Of a DNA stretch of 64,000 bases, positions 57,401-64,000 are shown piece after piece (the first letter of the stretch is position 1; every line of letters starts with the position of its first letter). The stretch covers positions 1 through 64,000 of the forward strand of contig CAVJPS010000017.1 in assembly GCA_963651465.1 (NCBI GenBank), written 5' to 3'. The translations under genes were made by a program, and so were the position numbers. This DNA comes from SUG2458 sp963651465. Lineage in GTDB: Bacteria > Bacillota_I > Bacilli_A > RFN20 > CAG-826. The notes below the pieces were generated by a model that worked only from the letters and a program-made list of their open reading frames with translations, was not told the DNA's origin and made no database searches.

Positions 57401-57962
57401 CAAATTCAACATTTTGAATTTCGTGTGATGTTCTAAAGCCATCAAAGAAGTGACAAATAGGTGTGCTTGACTTAATAGCGATTAAGTGAGCAACGTTAGC
57501 TAAGTCAGCAATATCTTGAACAGATTGAGAACATAGCATTGTGATACCAGTTTGACGAATTGCATAAACGTCTTGATGGTCACCAAAAATTGATAATGAA
57601 CGAGTTGCAAGTGATCTTGCAGAAACGTGTAAAACAGCTGGTAATAATTCACCAACCCATTTGTAAATATTTGGAATCATTAAAAGTAAGCCTTGTGATG
57701 CTGTATAAGTAGTAGCTAATGCACCACCTTGTAAAGCACCATGAACTGTACCAGCAGCACCAGCTTCTGATTGCATTTCAACAACTTTTACTTGATTACC
57801 AAAAAAGTTTAGCTTTCCTTGAGATGCATAAACGTCAACAAGTTCAGCCATAGGAGATGATGGTGTAATAGGATAGATACCAGCAACTTCAGTAAAACAA
57901 TATGAAGCAATACCGGCAGCTGTGTTACCATCGACAGATAAAAATGATTTTTTAATTTCCAT
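54408..57962 (-). CDS. nifJ: Pyruvate:ferredoxin (flavodoxin) oxidoreductase
   Basis: Oxidises pyruvate to acetyl-CoA and CO2, reducing ferredoxin. The single-chain homodimeric type of 1184 residues: an N-terminal pyruvate-binding domain I (YPITPSSPMAE), domain III, two 4Fe-4S clusters of the ferredoxin-like domain (CIQCNQCAFICPHA; CVGCGLCVVQCPG), a proximal-cluster Cys pair in SGACAGCGETPYY, and the thiamine-diphosphate-binding GGDGWSYDIGYGG. All cluster cysteines are present. ATG 57962 has GGAGG 5 bases upstream. It marks an anaerobic lifestyle. A perfect palindrome lies upstream. Confidence 0.97.
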   Translation of the reverse strand: MEIKKSFLSVDGNTAAGIASYCFTEVAGIYPITPSSPMAELVDVYASQGKLNFFGNQVKVVEMQSEAGAAGTVHGALQGGALATTYTASQGLLLMIPNIYKWVGELLPAVLHVSARSLATRSLSIFGDHQDVYAIRQTGITMLCSQSVQDIADLANVAHLIAIKSSTPICHFFDGFRTSHEIQNVEFVDENEWKKLLDMDAVEAFRARALNPHTHSVTRGGAENDDVYFQGREAQNAHFNKVIDIAEDYLKKASELTGRTYAPFVYYGAPDATKVIVAMGSVTETATEVIDELTKRGEKVGVVKVYLYRPFSAKHFVEAIPSTVKKVAVLDRTKETGATGEPLYLDVVAACEQMGRKFDVLVGGRYGLSSKDTQPKHVKSVFDFLDSEKVWTSFTVGINDDVTHLSIPVDEEFSIDQNYTSCLFYGLGSDGTVSANKSSIKIIGDATHQYAQAYFAYDSRKAGGVTRSHLRFGKSPIHSTYYIEHADFISCSLDTYIYKFDMIKNLKKGGTFLLNTDLSDEELVKSLPNRVKRQLADKEAKFYVIDANSLAAKIGMGRHTNTTLQASFFYLNQNIMPYAEAQDWMKKFAKKSYAKKGDEVVEMNYKAIDAGAEGLREIKVDPSWKELSLVRERKLTGDDYFDTYVNVMGSLDGDTLPVSKFTEWELLDGTMKNDITFQEKRSIADRVPVWHKENCIQCNQCAFICPHATLRPFLLTPEEEEKLPDIAKGDVLPAMGGPKVAGLKYRLQVSPRNCVGCGLCVVQCPGKKDAEGNLVKAIEMVEAKSQFAQEDAADYLYKHVEYKADLIPASTVKGAAFLMPYMEISGACAGCGETPYYKLASQLFGKDMLIANATGCSSIYSGSTPLTPFCTDKNGEGIAWANSLFEDNAEFGFGMRVASNYKLSQLGRIFEATKGEVEPRLAELMDMWLNNFKDRKLVRTFAAELVSLLKETKCEAAKEALLYERDIIDKSVWIIGGDGWSYDIGYGGVDHVLASEEDVNIMVLDTEVYSNTGGQSSKSSQTGSIAKFTASGKKTAKKNLAMMAIAYGNVYVAQISMGANPMQAIKAMQEAESYNGPSLIICYAPCANHGIKGGLMNATRVEKAAVESGYFPIFRYDPRLEAQGKSPMQLDCKEPNFELFRDFVMGETRYSQLPKVNPEHAEELLKKSEECAKIRWNRFKKLAE

Positions 57963-57998
57963 AGTAGCCTCCATAAATCATATTTATAATAATCACTA

Positions 57999-58015
57999 TT
58001 AGTATAATATACTAA
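57999..58015. promoter_or_regulatory. Palindrome upstream of PFOR gene
   Basis: TTAGTATA-A-TATACTAA, a perfect 8+1+8 inverted repeat, 37 bases upstream of the PFOR start, where a repressor could bind. No matching regulator is identified. Confidence 0.45.
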
Positions 58016-58036
58016 ATAATATTTTTCATTCTATTT

Positions 58037-58918
58037 TTATAATTTCTTACTAACTTCTTTAATATAAGCAGAAACTTTTTCTTTTAAATCTTCTCTTTCA
58101 AGCGAGTAATCAATTGTAGCTTTAATAAAACCAAAACGGTCACCTACGTCATATCTTTCCCCTTCAAAATCATATGCATAGATTTTTTGCTTTTCATTTA
58201 AAATTTTAATAGCATCAGTTAATTGAATTTCTCCGCCTTTACCAGGTTTTGTTTCTTCAATGGCCTCAAAAATTTCAGGTGTCAATACATAACGACCTAA
58301 GACAGCCATATCAGATGGTGCATCGTCAAGAGCAGGCTTTTCAACCATATCATTAATTTCGTATAGTCTTTCACTCTTTTTGTCACATGGACTAACAATA
58401 CCATATTTATTAACTTGACTATGATCAACAGTTTGTACACCTAGTACAGTTGAACCGGTTTCTTCATAAGCGTTAATAAGTTGTTTTAATGCTGGTTCAC
58501 CTTTTCTATTGCAAACAACATCGTCACCTAATAAAACAGCAACAGGTTCTCCGGCTGCAAATGACTTACCACATAAAACAGCATGGCCTAAACCTTTTGG
58601 TTCTCTTTGGTGAACAAAATGAACATTTGTCATCATGGCAATTTGATGAATTTGTTCGTATTCCTTTTGTTTACCTGATGCAAGTAAACGATGCTCTAGT
58701 TCGTAATTGATATCAAAATAATCTTCCATATCGTGCTTTGAACTATTTGTAATAATTAAAATTTCTTCAATGCCGCTATTTATTGCTTCTTCAACAATAT
58801 AATGAATTGTAGGTGTGTCAATAATTGGAAGCATTTCTTTTGCTGCGTTTTTGGTAGCTGGTAAAAATCTAGTTCCAAGTCCAGCAGCAGGGATAATTGC
58901 TTTTCTAACTTTTTTCAT
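58037..58918 (-). CDS. galU: UTP-glucose-1-phosphate uridylyltransferase
   Basis: Makes UDP-glucose for glycolipids and polysaccharide. The 293-residue protein has KAIIPAAGLGTRFLPATKN, EMLPIIDTPTIHYIVEEA, LGDDVVCN and DMVEKPALDDAPSDMAVLGRY. ATG 58918 has GCGAGG 7 bases upstream; the longer frame adds 26 residues through the tRNA-Lys terminator. It sits between tRNA-Lys and PFOR with no evident operon partners. Confidence 0.96.
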   Translation of the reverse strand: MKKVRKAIIPAAGLGTRFLPATKNAAKEMLPIIDTPTIHYIVEEAINSGIEEILIITNSSKHDMEDYFDINYELEHRLLASGKQKEYEQIHQIAMMTNVHFVHQREPKGLGHAVLCGKSFAAGEPVAVLLGDDVVCNRKGEPALKQLINAYEETGSTVLGVQTVDHSQVNKYGIVSPCDKKSERLYEINDMVEKPALDDAPSDMAVLGRYVLTPEIFEAIEETKPGKGGEIQLTDAIKILNEKQKIYAYDFEGERYDVGDRFGFIKATIDYSLEREDLKEKVSAYIKEVSKKL

Positions 58919-58984
58919 AATAATACCTCGCTTAAATATTTTACTTTGTAAAATAACCTTTTTCAATACCTTCAAATTTTTAAA

Positions 58985-59011
58985 TAAAAAAAGCACTTAT
59001 TAAAGTGCTTT
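58985..59011 (-). terminator. Terminator behind tRNA-Lys
   Basis: Minus-strand AAAGCACTT / AAGTGCTTT with a 4-base loop, then TTTTTATTT, 10 bases after the tRNA CCA. Confidence 0.85.
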
Positions 59012-59020
59012 AATTTGCAA

Positions 59021-59096
59021 TGGTGGACTGTAAGAGAATCGAACTCTTGACCCACTGATTAAGAGTCAGTTGCTCTACCAGCTGAGCTAACAGTCC
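59021..59096 (-). tRNA. tRNA-Lys (anticodon CTT)
   Basis: A 76-base cloverleaf: acceptor GGACTGT / ACAGTCC, discriminator A, encoded CCA. The anticodon loop CTCTTAA on an ACTGA/TCAGT stem has anticodon CTT (reads AAG). The T arm is AAGAGTTCGATTCTCTT. Confidence 0.95.
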
Positions 59097-59151
59097 ATAA
59101 TGCTTTATTATGATAACTTAAAAATATTATTTTTTCAATAGTTTTTAATAT

Positions 59152-59181
59152 AAAAAAAGAAGGATTGTAAAAATCCTTCTT
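59152..59181 (-). terminator. Intrinsic terminator after the OB-fold-like protein gene
   Basis: Minus-strand AAGAAGGATT / AATCCTTCTT around TTTAC, followed by TTTTTATA. It ends the surface-protein locus before tRNA-Lys. Confidence 0.88.
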
Positions 59182-59192
59182 CATTGTTTTTC

Positions 59193-60170
59193 TTAAGCAG
59201 CAGTTATTGATGTAGGTAAAATTTGCATAACTTTAGCAGTTCCATTACCACCATAGTAAAGTGTATAACCTTCAACTACAACATTACCTGTGTATGTTGC
59301 TGAATTGAAGTTAGTTGCTAATGTTGACATATTATTGTCACAGTTAAGTCTTAAAATACCTTTTGTTGCATCAGCGCCATCGACTTCGAAGTTTGTGTAC
59401 TTACCACTAGTAACGATTTTACCTGTTGCTCTAATTTTAGTACCTGTGTATCTTAACATAGATGCAGCGCCTGCCCAAGCAACAATTTTATCTGCTGTTT
59501 TAACATCAATTACTCTTTCATCTTCAGGAAGTGTAACTGGATTATCTGTTACCCAAACACCATATGTAGGTTTTGAGAATTCAAGAATACCATTATATTT
59601 TGTAACACTACCATCAACGATAACTTGTGTACCAACATCTAATGTAGTTGTACCATATGAGTAAATGAAGCCAGTTCCATCATAAATTAATGCGCCAACA
59701 CCTGAACTACCAACATATAAACCTCTAACTCTATATGTTGTATGACCTAAATCTAATGAGCCGTCTGGATCAAAGTCAGCAGCCATAGCTGCTACAGTTG
59801 TTGTAAAACCAGCAGGTTGTAATTTACATTTGAATGTTTTGTCGACAGTTTCGCCATCTTTTGTAACATGAGCATAGAATTTTGTTTGTACAGCGGTATC
59901 TGTATCATCCATTAGTGGAGGATTAACATAACACATTGTATAATCCTTGTTAAATGATAAGTATTGGTTACCTTCATCGACAGAATATGTAATTTTAGCA
60001 CCATCAAGTTCATTATAAAGTTTGAAGTCAACATTTAATGAGTCAAGACCAGAATAAACAAGAGTTTGTGCAATTTCTTTTGCTGTATATTGTTCTTCAC
60101 ATGCAGTACTTGTGCCTAGGACACCAGCAAGACATGCAAGACTTAAAAATAAGCCATGAATTTTTTTCAT
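59193..60170 (-). CDS. Secreted OB-fold-like protein, likely lipoprotein
   Basis: A 325-residue exported protein. It has a signal peptide (MKKIHGLFLSLACLAGVLG) and an STAC motif at residue 24, a weak lipobox. Residues about 25-125 look Ig-like. Two similar regions follow with OB-fold character: VDGSVTKYNGILEF, preceded by IYSYGTTTLDVGTQV, and ATGKIVTSGKYTNFEVDG followed by a glycine/tyrosine-rich strand (VVVEGYTLYYGG). This resembles OB domains of extracellular nuclease-associated proteins. It follows the nuclease-domain lipoprotein gene by 70 bases. No enzymatic motif is seen; it may bind nucleic acid or sugar. Confidence 0.7.
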   Translation of the reverse strand: MKKIHGLFLSLACLAGVLGTSTACEEQYTAKEIAQTLVYSGLDSLNVDFKLYNELDGAKITYSVDEGNQYLSFNKDYTMCYVNPPLMDDTDTAVQTKFYAHVTKDGETVDKTFKCKLQPAGFTTTVAAMAADFDPDGSLDLGHTTYRVRGLYVGSSGVGALIYDGTGFIYSYGTTTLDVGTQVIVDGSVTKYNGILEFSKPTYGVWVTDNPVTLPEDERVIDVKTADKIVAWAGAASMLRYTGTKIRATGKIVTSGKYTNFEVDGADATKGILRLNCDNNMSTLATNFNSATYTGNVVVEGYTLYYGGNGTAKVMQILPTSITAA

Positions 60171-60240
60171 ATTATTCCTTTCCTTTCAATACTTTAATAT
60201 AAAATAGTATATCTATTGTTTTTTTAACCTTTAATAAAAG

Positions 60241-61689
60241 TTAATCTGCTGTGAAACTAACATCTGTTTCATTTACAACTAATAATTGAATTGTTGGAGT
60301 AGATTCTTCATCAGATTGATAAATACCTTTTAAACCAACAAATGTAAATGAACCAGTTTGTGAGTGTTCAACATAATATGTGTAGTTAGTAACAGTTGAG
60401 AATCCAGCAGTACCACCTTTATAGTCATCAAAATAATGAATAACGATAGCGTCATCAATACGAATCTTGAATTCTTGTTCATTACTATCTTTACAATATA
60501 ATGTCATTGAGTTATTTGAGTAATTAGTACCATCACTTCTAGTAGCTGTCTTACCACCATAACCGCCAGTAACTTTAACACCTGTAAATTTCATTAAACA
60601 GTTGTAGTTTACTAATTTGTTAGTTGAGTTAGAGAATTCGTTACCTGTTTGTACAATTGGATCTTCAATATTATGTGTTTCAGTATCTACAAAGTGAACA
60701 TCACGTGTGAAGTCAGTCTTTGAAGAACTTGCTGCGAATGTAACATCATGTAATTGATATCCACCGTAGCGTTCTGAAATAATAGCTGCAAATCCAATCT
60801 TACGTCCTGGAACAAAGAATCTATTAGCACCTGAAGTTTTATACATTGAGAAAACATAAATACCATAACGTTCTGTTAAATTACCTGCGTCATCATATAC
60901 GTATTCTTCAATATAACAGTCTGAACCAACTTTACGAGTAACAACACCTTCAAAATAATATTTATGTTCAAGGTAGTTATCGTCTGCTGGATTAACCTTT
61001 AAAGCAGAATATAAGGTTTTTAATGTTAGTGAACCTGAAGATTCACCAGAATAATTTGGGTCACCATTAGGATCCCAAATATGTAATTTTTTGGATTGTG
61101 CGTATTCATCAGCAGCGTACATTATTTCTTTATAATAACTGTCGCTAACACCTTTAGCAGCACTATAACCGTTTTGGACAAGACCAAGATTAACTAATCT
61201 AAATCCTGTGCCATCCTCATCACTTACTTCACGATCAGATACCCATACCCAAACCATAGTTCTTGATGCAGTTGAATCAGATTCAGGACCTCTAGACCAA
61301 ACTGTTTCATAAGCACCAGTTGTACCACGTTCTGATTCTAGAACAATTGTCTTAGCATTAGTTAATAAATCGGTAGTATAGTATTTAGCAGCAGCGCCCC
61401 AAGGCTCGACAGCACCAGTTGATTCTGGTGTGTCGACGCCATTGAAACGTCCTTTAATTAAATCTCCTGATTTATCATAGAAGTGAGCTGTGTCTCCATC
61501 AACACCAGTTTTAAGTGTAACAACACCAAAACCGTTTGTAGAGAAGTCACCATTTTTCCATACAGTTGATGGAAGATCTAATTTAGTTGAGTTGTAGTAA
61601 TCTGTGGATTTTCCACAAGAAGTAAGAGTAGGGAGAACACCTGAGAAAAGTAAAGAACAAGTAATTAACATACCAGTTGATTTTTTCAT
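60241..61689 (-). CDS. Lipoprotein with staphylococcal-nuclease-like domain
   Basis: A predicted surface nuclease of 482 residues. The signal peptide ends in lipobox LTSC (Cys 25). An SNase-type domain at about residues 50-205 shows the calcium/active-site stretch VDGDTAHFYD, GRFNGVDTPES (Arg, Asp, Thr, Glu), EPWGAAAKYYTTDLL, SRTMVWVWV (Arg in the second catalytic position) and FRLVNLGLVQNGYSAA. Residues 230-480 are beta-rich with OB-like segments (YYFEGVVTRKVGSDCYIEEY and LMKFTGVKVTG). The ATG has AAAGGAG upstream. It lies 54 bases after the ABC binding-protein gene and before the OB-fold-like gene. Likely degrades extracellular nucleic acid (family knowledge); the linked uptake is inference. 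Confidence 0.82.
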   Translation of the reverse strand: MKKSTGMLITCSLLFSGVLPTLTSCGKSTDYYNSTKLDLPSTVWKNGDFSTNGFGVVTLKTGVDGDTAHFYDKSGDLIKGRFNGVDTPESTGAVEPWGAAAKYYTTDLLTNAKTIVLESERGTTGAYETVWSRGPESDSTASRTMVWVWVSDREVSDEDGTGFRLVNLGLVQNGYSAAKGVSDSYYKEIMYAADEYAQSKKLHIWDPNGDPNYSGESSGSLTLKTLYSALKVNPADDNYLEHKYYFEGVVTRKVGSDCYIEEYVYDDAGNLTERYGIYVFSMYKTSGANRFFVPGRKIGFAAIISERYGGYQLHDVTFAASSSKTDFTRDVHFVDTETHNIEDPIVQTGNEFSNSTNKLVNYNCLMKFTGVKVTGGYGGKTATRSDGTNYSNNSMTLYCKDSNEQEFKIRIDDAIVIHYFDDYKGGTAGFSTVTNYTYYVEHSQTGSFTFVGLKGIYQSDEESTPTIQLLVVNETDVSFTAD

Positions 61690-61707
61690 TGTTTTTTCTC
61701 CTTTCTT

Positions 61708-61726
61708 ATTAGGTTTAAAACCTAAT
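61708..61726. repeat. Palindrome before the nuclease lipoprotein gene
   Basis: ATTAGGTTT-A-AAACCTAAT, a perfect 9+1+9 inverted repeat in the 54-base gap after the binding-protein gene. There is no T tract, so it is not a clear terminator. It could be an operator or an mRNA processing hairpin. It shares the TTAG...CTAA frame and 17-base core with the palindrome before the PFOR gene. Confidence 0.45.
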
Positions 61727-61743
61727 TGAATAATTTTAATTAA

Positions 61744-63228
61744 TTAGAATAATAAAGTTGCAGCAATATTTGCGAAGTTATCATCTAATGCTTTTTCAAC
61801 ACTATCTTCTGAACGTAAAACGCCAGGGATTAAGTTAGTTTCAATTACATTACGTGAAGTTGCAGAACCAACGAATGCTGGTGAATAGAAGTAGCAATTG
61901 TTTGCAGCATATGTTTGTGTAACAGTAGCAACTTTATGTTTAACTGTATTATCAGTTTCTACGAATTCAAGGTATGTAGTAGTTTCATATGATGATTTTC
62001 TAACTGGTTCATAACCTGAGTTAATAGAATAGTAAGCTGAGTTTTCAGCGTTAGTAATGAATTTGTAGAATTTCCAAGCATTCTCTAATGATTTTTCTGA
62101 AATGTTTCTAGCATTGAAGAATACGATTGAAGGACCTTGTGAAATTACTTTTGGTGAAGAAGCATTTTGTTGTGGAACAGCAGCAACTTCAGTTGTGAAT
62201 GTACTACCTTCATTGTATGTAGCACCACCAGTTGAGCCAACAGAAACAAATGTTGTTTCAGCTTTGAATGCATCAGATGTATAGTTGTGTTGATCATCTA
62301 ATGCAGCTGTTAATAAATAGCCGTTTCTGTATAAAGTATTTAATAACGTCATAACACCACGAGCTTGACTTGAACCTTTAGCATTAGAGCCTAAGAAATC
62401 AAAGTTACCTGTGTTATCATCGTTTAATGAAGTATATTTGTAACCAAATTGTTCCATTAAAGTAATGAATAAGTTAGCATCTGAGTCATATGAGAATGAA
62501 TAGAATGATGATACAGCTGATGCAACTGTAGCAGCATCTGCTGATGGGTTGACTGCTTTATAATATTCTTCGTAATGATCTTTCATTACTTTTGCCCAAC
62601 CACCAACAGTGTTTTCATCTGTGAAATCATCAACAATGTTACCATTTTCATCATATGATTGGCACCATTTTGTTGGTAAACCTGTTTCACTTGTTAAATA
62701 ACCTTTTTGCTTGTACCATGCTACAGCTTTTGAGTTGTAGAACATAGTTTCAGTTGACTTACAAAAAGGCACTGAATATGTTGTGTGATTTTGATCATAT
62801 GATTGACCTTCACCCCAGTATGTAGATAAATCTTCTAAATCTTCATCTGATAATGCTAATGTAGGATCATCTGATTCGATAAAGTCATCAAGATTTTTGA
62901 CAACGCCAGCTTCTAAATAGTCTGCGACGTGGTCAGGATAACAATAAGCCATTGTAGGTAATTGTTTACCTGTAATAGCGTTTAAACATTTATCACGGAT
63001 ACCTGAGTAGTCACCTTGTGATGAGTGTTCAATTGTAACATCCTTTCCTTCATCAGTTTTGTTGAAAGCTTCGATAAAACCATCTAAAATTGTTTGTTTA
63101 TCTTTGCCCATTGTGTGCCAGAATACAACTGTACCTTCTTTTTTTGAAGAACATGAAGCTAATCCAGCAACAGCACCCATTGCCATTAAAGCAATTGAGC
63201 TTGCAGTAAGTAATTTTTTTAGTTTCAT
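61744..63228 (-). CDS. ABC transporter substrate-binding lipoprotein
   Basis: Captures a solute for the ABC permease encoded upstream. The 494-residue protein has a signal peptide with lipobox GLASC (Cys 24) and the family 1 carbohydrate-binding fold: TVVFWHTMGKDKQTILDGFIEAFN at the N-terminus, resembling UgpB-type proteins. A central PFCKSTETMFYNSKAVAWYKQ and FYKFITNAENSAYYSINSGYEPVRKS toward the C-terminus are typical. ATG 63228 is the real start, since the longer frame is antisense and overlap noise. The substrate (sugar, glycerol phosphate or other) cannot be told. Confidence 0.92.
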   Translation of the reverse strand: MKLKKLLTASSIALMAMGAVAGLASCSSKKEGTVVFWHTMGKDKQTILDGFIEAFNKTDEGKDVTIEHSSQGDYSGIRDKCLNAITGKQLPTMAYCYPDHVADYLEAGVVKNLDDFIESDDPTLALSDEDLEDLSTYWGEGQSYDQNHTTYSVPFCKSTETMFYNSKAVAWYKQKGYLTSETGLPTKWCQSYDENGNIVDDFTDENTVGGWAKVMKDHYEEYYKAVNPSADAATVASAVSSFYSFSYDSDANLFITLMEQFGYKYTSLNDDNTGNFDFLGSNAKGSSQARGVMTLLNTLYRNGYLLTAALDDQHNYTSDAFKAETTFVSVGSTGGATYNEGSTFTTEVAAVPQQNASSPKVISQGPSIVFFNARNISEKSLENAWKFYKFITNAENSAYYSINSGYEPVRKSSYETTTYLEFVETDNTVKHKVATVTQTYAANNCYFYSPAFVGSATSRNVIETNLIPGVLRSEDSVEKALDDNFANIAATLLF

Positions 63229-63280
63229 ACTTTTTTCCTTTCCTTTTTTTATTATAATAAACAGCAATTTATGCTGATTA

Positions 63281-64000
63281 CTAACCTTTAATACCAGCAC
63301 GGCCAACACCATGCATAATGTATTTTCTAAAGAATATAAATAATAAGAGTAATGGAGTTGTAACGACGACAGTAGCTGCCATACGAATTGCAGTACCTGC
63401 ATAAGGATGAGAAACACCACTATAGCCACGTAAACCATTAGTAATCAAACGTAATTCTTCTTTGTTTGCAACTAAGTTTGGCCATACGTATGAGTTCCAA
63501 GCACCCATTAATTTTAAGATGAAAATTGTAATTAATGTTGGGGAAGCAAGTGGGACCATAACTTTCCATAAGTATTCCCAGTCTGACTTACCGTCAACTT
63601 TAGCAGCGTAATATAATTCGTTAGGAATTTGCTTGAAGTTTTGTCTTAATAAGTAAATGTAGAAGACTGAAATCCAGAATGGAACAATCATAGCAGCAAA
63701 TACACCAACATTACTATCAAGCCATCCAATAGATGAAACTGTAATATAGTTTGTAACAACCATCATTTCACCAGGAATCATCATTGTTGCTAATAAAATT
63801 AAGAAGACTGTTTCTCTTCCCTTGAAGTTTAATCTAGAAAGAGCAAAACCACCAAAGATTGAAGTAATAACAGTACCAGCAGTTGATAAGATACCAACGA
63901 TTAATGTGTTTCTTAAATATGTCCAGAATTCAAAAGCACTAACTTCTTCTTCTAGATATGCAACAGCTGAACCCTCACCTAACCAATAAGAATTCTTTGC
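63281..64000 (-). CDS. ABC permease, MalG/UgpE type (5' end cut by window)
   Basis: Integral membrane permease of a carbohydrate-type ABC importer. The frame is open to the window edge, giving 239 residues of an expected 270-300; the N-terminus lies beyond 64000. It has five visible membrane segments and the EAA loop YYAAKVDGKSDWEYLWKVMVPLASP that contacts the ATPase. A TM segment LRNTLIVGILSTAGTVITSIFGGFALSRL begins the visible part. A MalF-type partner is expected just beyond the window. The binding-protein gene follows after 52 bases. Confidence 0.92.
   Translation of the reverse strand, partial: AKNSYWLGEGSAVAYLEEEVSAFEFWTYLRNTLIVGILSTAGTVITSIFGGFALSRLNFKGRETVFLILLATMMIPGEMMVVTNYITVSSIGWLDSNVGVFAAMIVPFWISVFYIYLLRQNFKQIPNELYYAAKVDGKSDWEYLWKVMVPLASPTLITIFILKLMGAWNSYVWPNLVANKEELRLITNGLRGYSGVSHPYAGTAIRMAATVVVTTPLLLLFIFFRKYIMHGVGRAGIKG

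Noticed and set aside
63229..63438. 70-residue N-terminal extension of the ABC binding protein
   Set aside because: It overlaps the permease gene end and would place the signal peptide internally. The MKLKK start has a standard signal peptide right after a ribosome site.

Overview
The window is chromosomal DNA of a low-G+C, anaerobic relative of the Bacilli or Mollicutes-like gut Firmicutes. Evidence: the AT-rich sequence, AGGAGG-type ribosome binding sites, a tRNA-Trp T-box, PolC-type DNA polymerase, WhiA, a pyruvate:ferredoxin oxidoreductase (PFOR), and gene order that follows Bacillus subtilis over long stretches. The genetic code is the standard bacterial one. TGA ends several genes (dxr, rseP, ylxM, the ppaX-like gene) and intact long genes use TGG for Trp, so this is not a code-4 mollicute. 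I see no phage, insertion sequence or CRISPR array. The exact lineage (for example RF39-like or Erysipelotrichales-like) is a guess; the complete 16S gene here would settle it.

Layout. (1) 1-10.8 kb is accessory: tRNA-Arg and tRNA-Leu, each directly behind a protein gene; a membrane diguanylate cyclase; a Nudix hydrolase; small membrane proteins; a decaying or recoded three-gene operon at 3.9-5.4 kb; a solitary tryptophan synthase beta gene under a Trp T-box; and an alpha/beta hydrolase. (2) 10.9-39.6 kb is the conserved information-processing core, mostly on the minus strand: asp23, fakA-like, plsX, rnc, ftsY, ylxM, ffh; then rpsP-khpA-rimM-trmD on the plus strand, converging on ffh; a purine permease; rplS, rbgA, rnhB, dprA, topA, trmFO, xerC, rpsB, tsf, pyrH, frr, cdsA, dxr, rseP and polC. 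(3) 39.7-44.8 kb is one rRNA operon (16S-23S-5S, minus strand) with no tRNA in the spacer. (4) 45-59.1 kb holds pgk-tpiA, whiA with a small XRE regulator, trxB, a ppaX-like phosphatase, an enlarged lgt, uvrA, PFOR, galU and tRNA-Lys. (5) 59.2-64 kb is a surface-nutrition locus: an ABC permease (cut by the window edge), its substrate-binding lipoprotein, a lipoprotein with a staphylococcal-nuclease domain, and a small secreted OB-fold-like protein.

How it fits together. Several B. subtilis neighbours are absent at their usual places (smc, fab genes, uppS, proS, hslVU/codY, hprK, rapZ/yvcK), which suggests a streamlined genome. Trp supply appears to depend on TrpB alone, under control of uncharged tRNA-Trp. 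Energy metabolism uses PFOR and glycolysis.

The best leads for something undescribed are: the 3.9-4.9 kb operon, where one gene has two stops at likely Trp positions and the next has either an ATT start or a TTTAAAA -1 slippery site just before a stop; the nuclease-lipoprotein/ABC locus; the structured rpsB leader; and the dprA hairpin that contains the dprA ribosome binding site.
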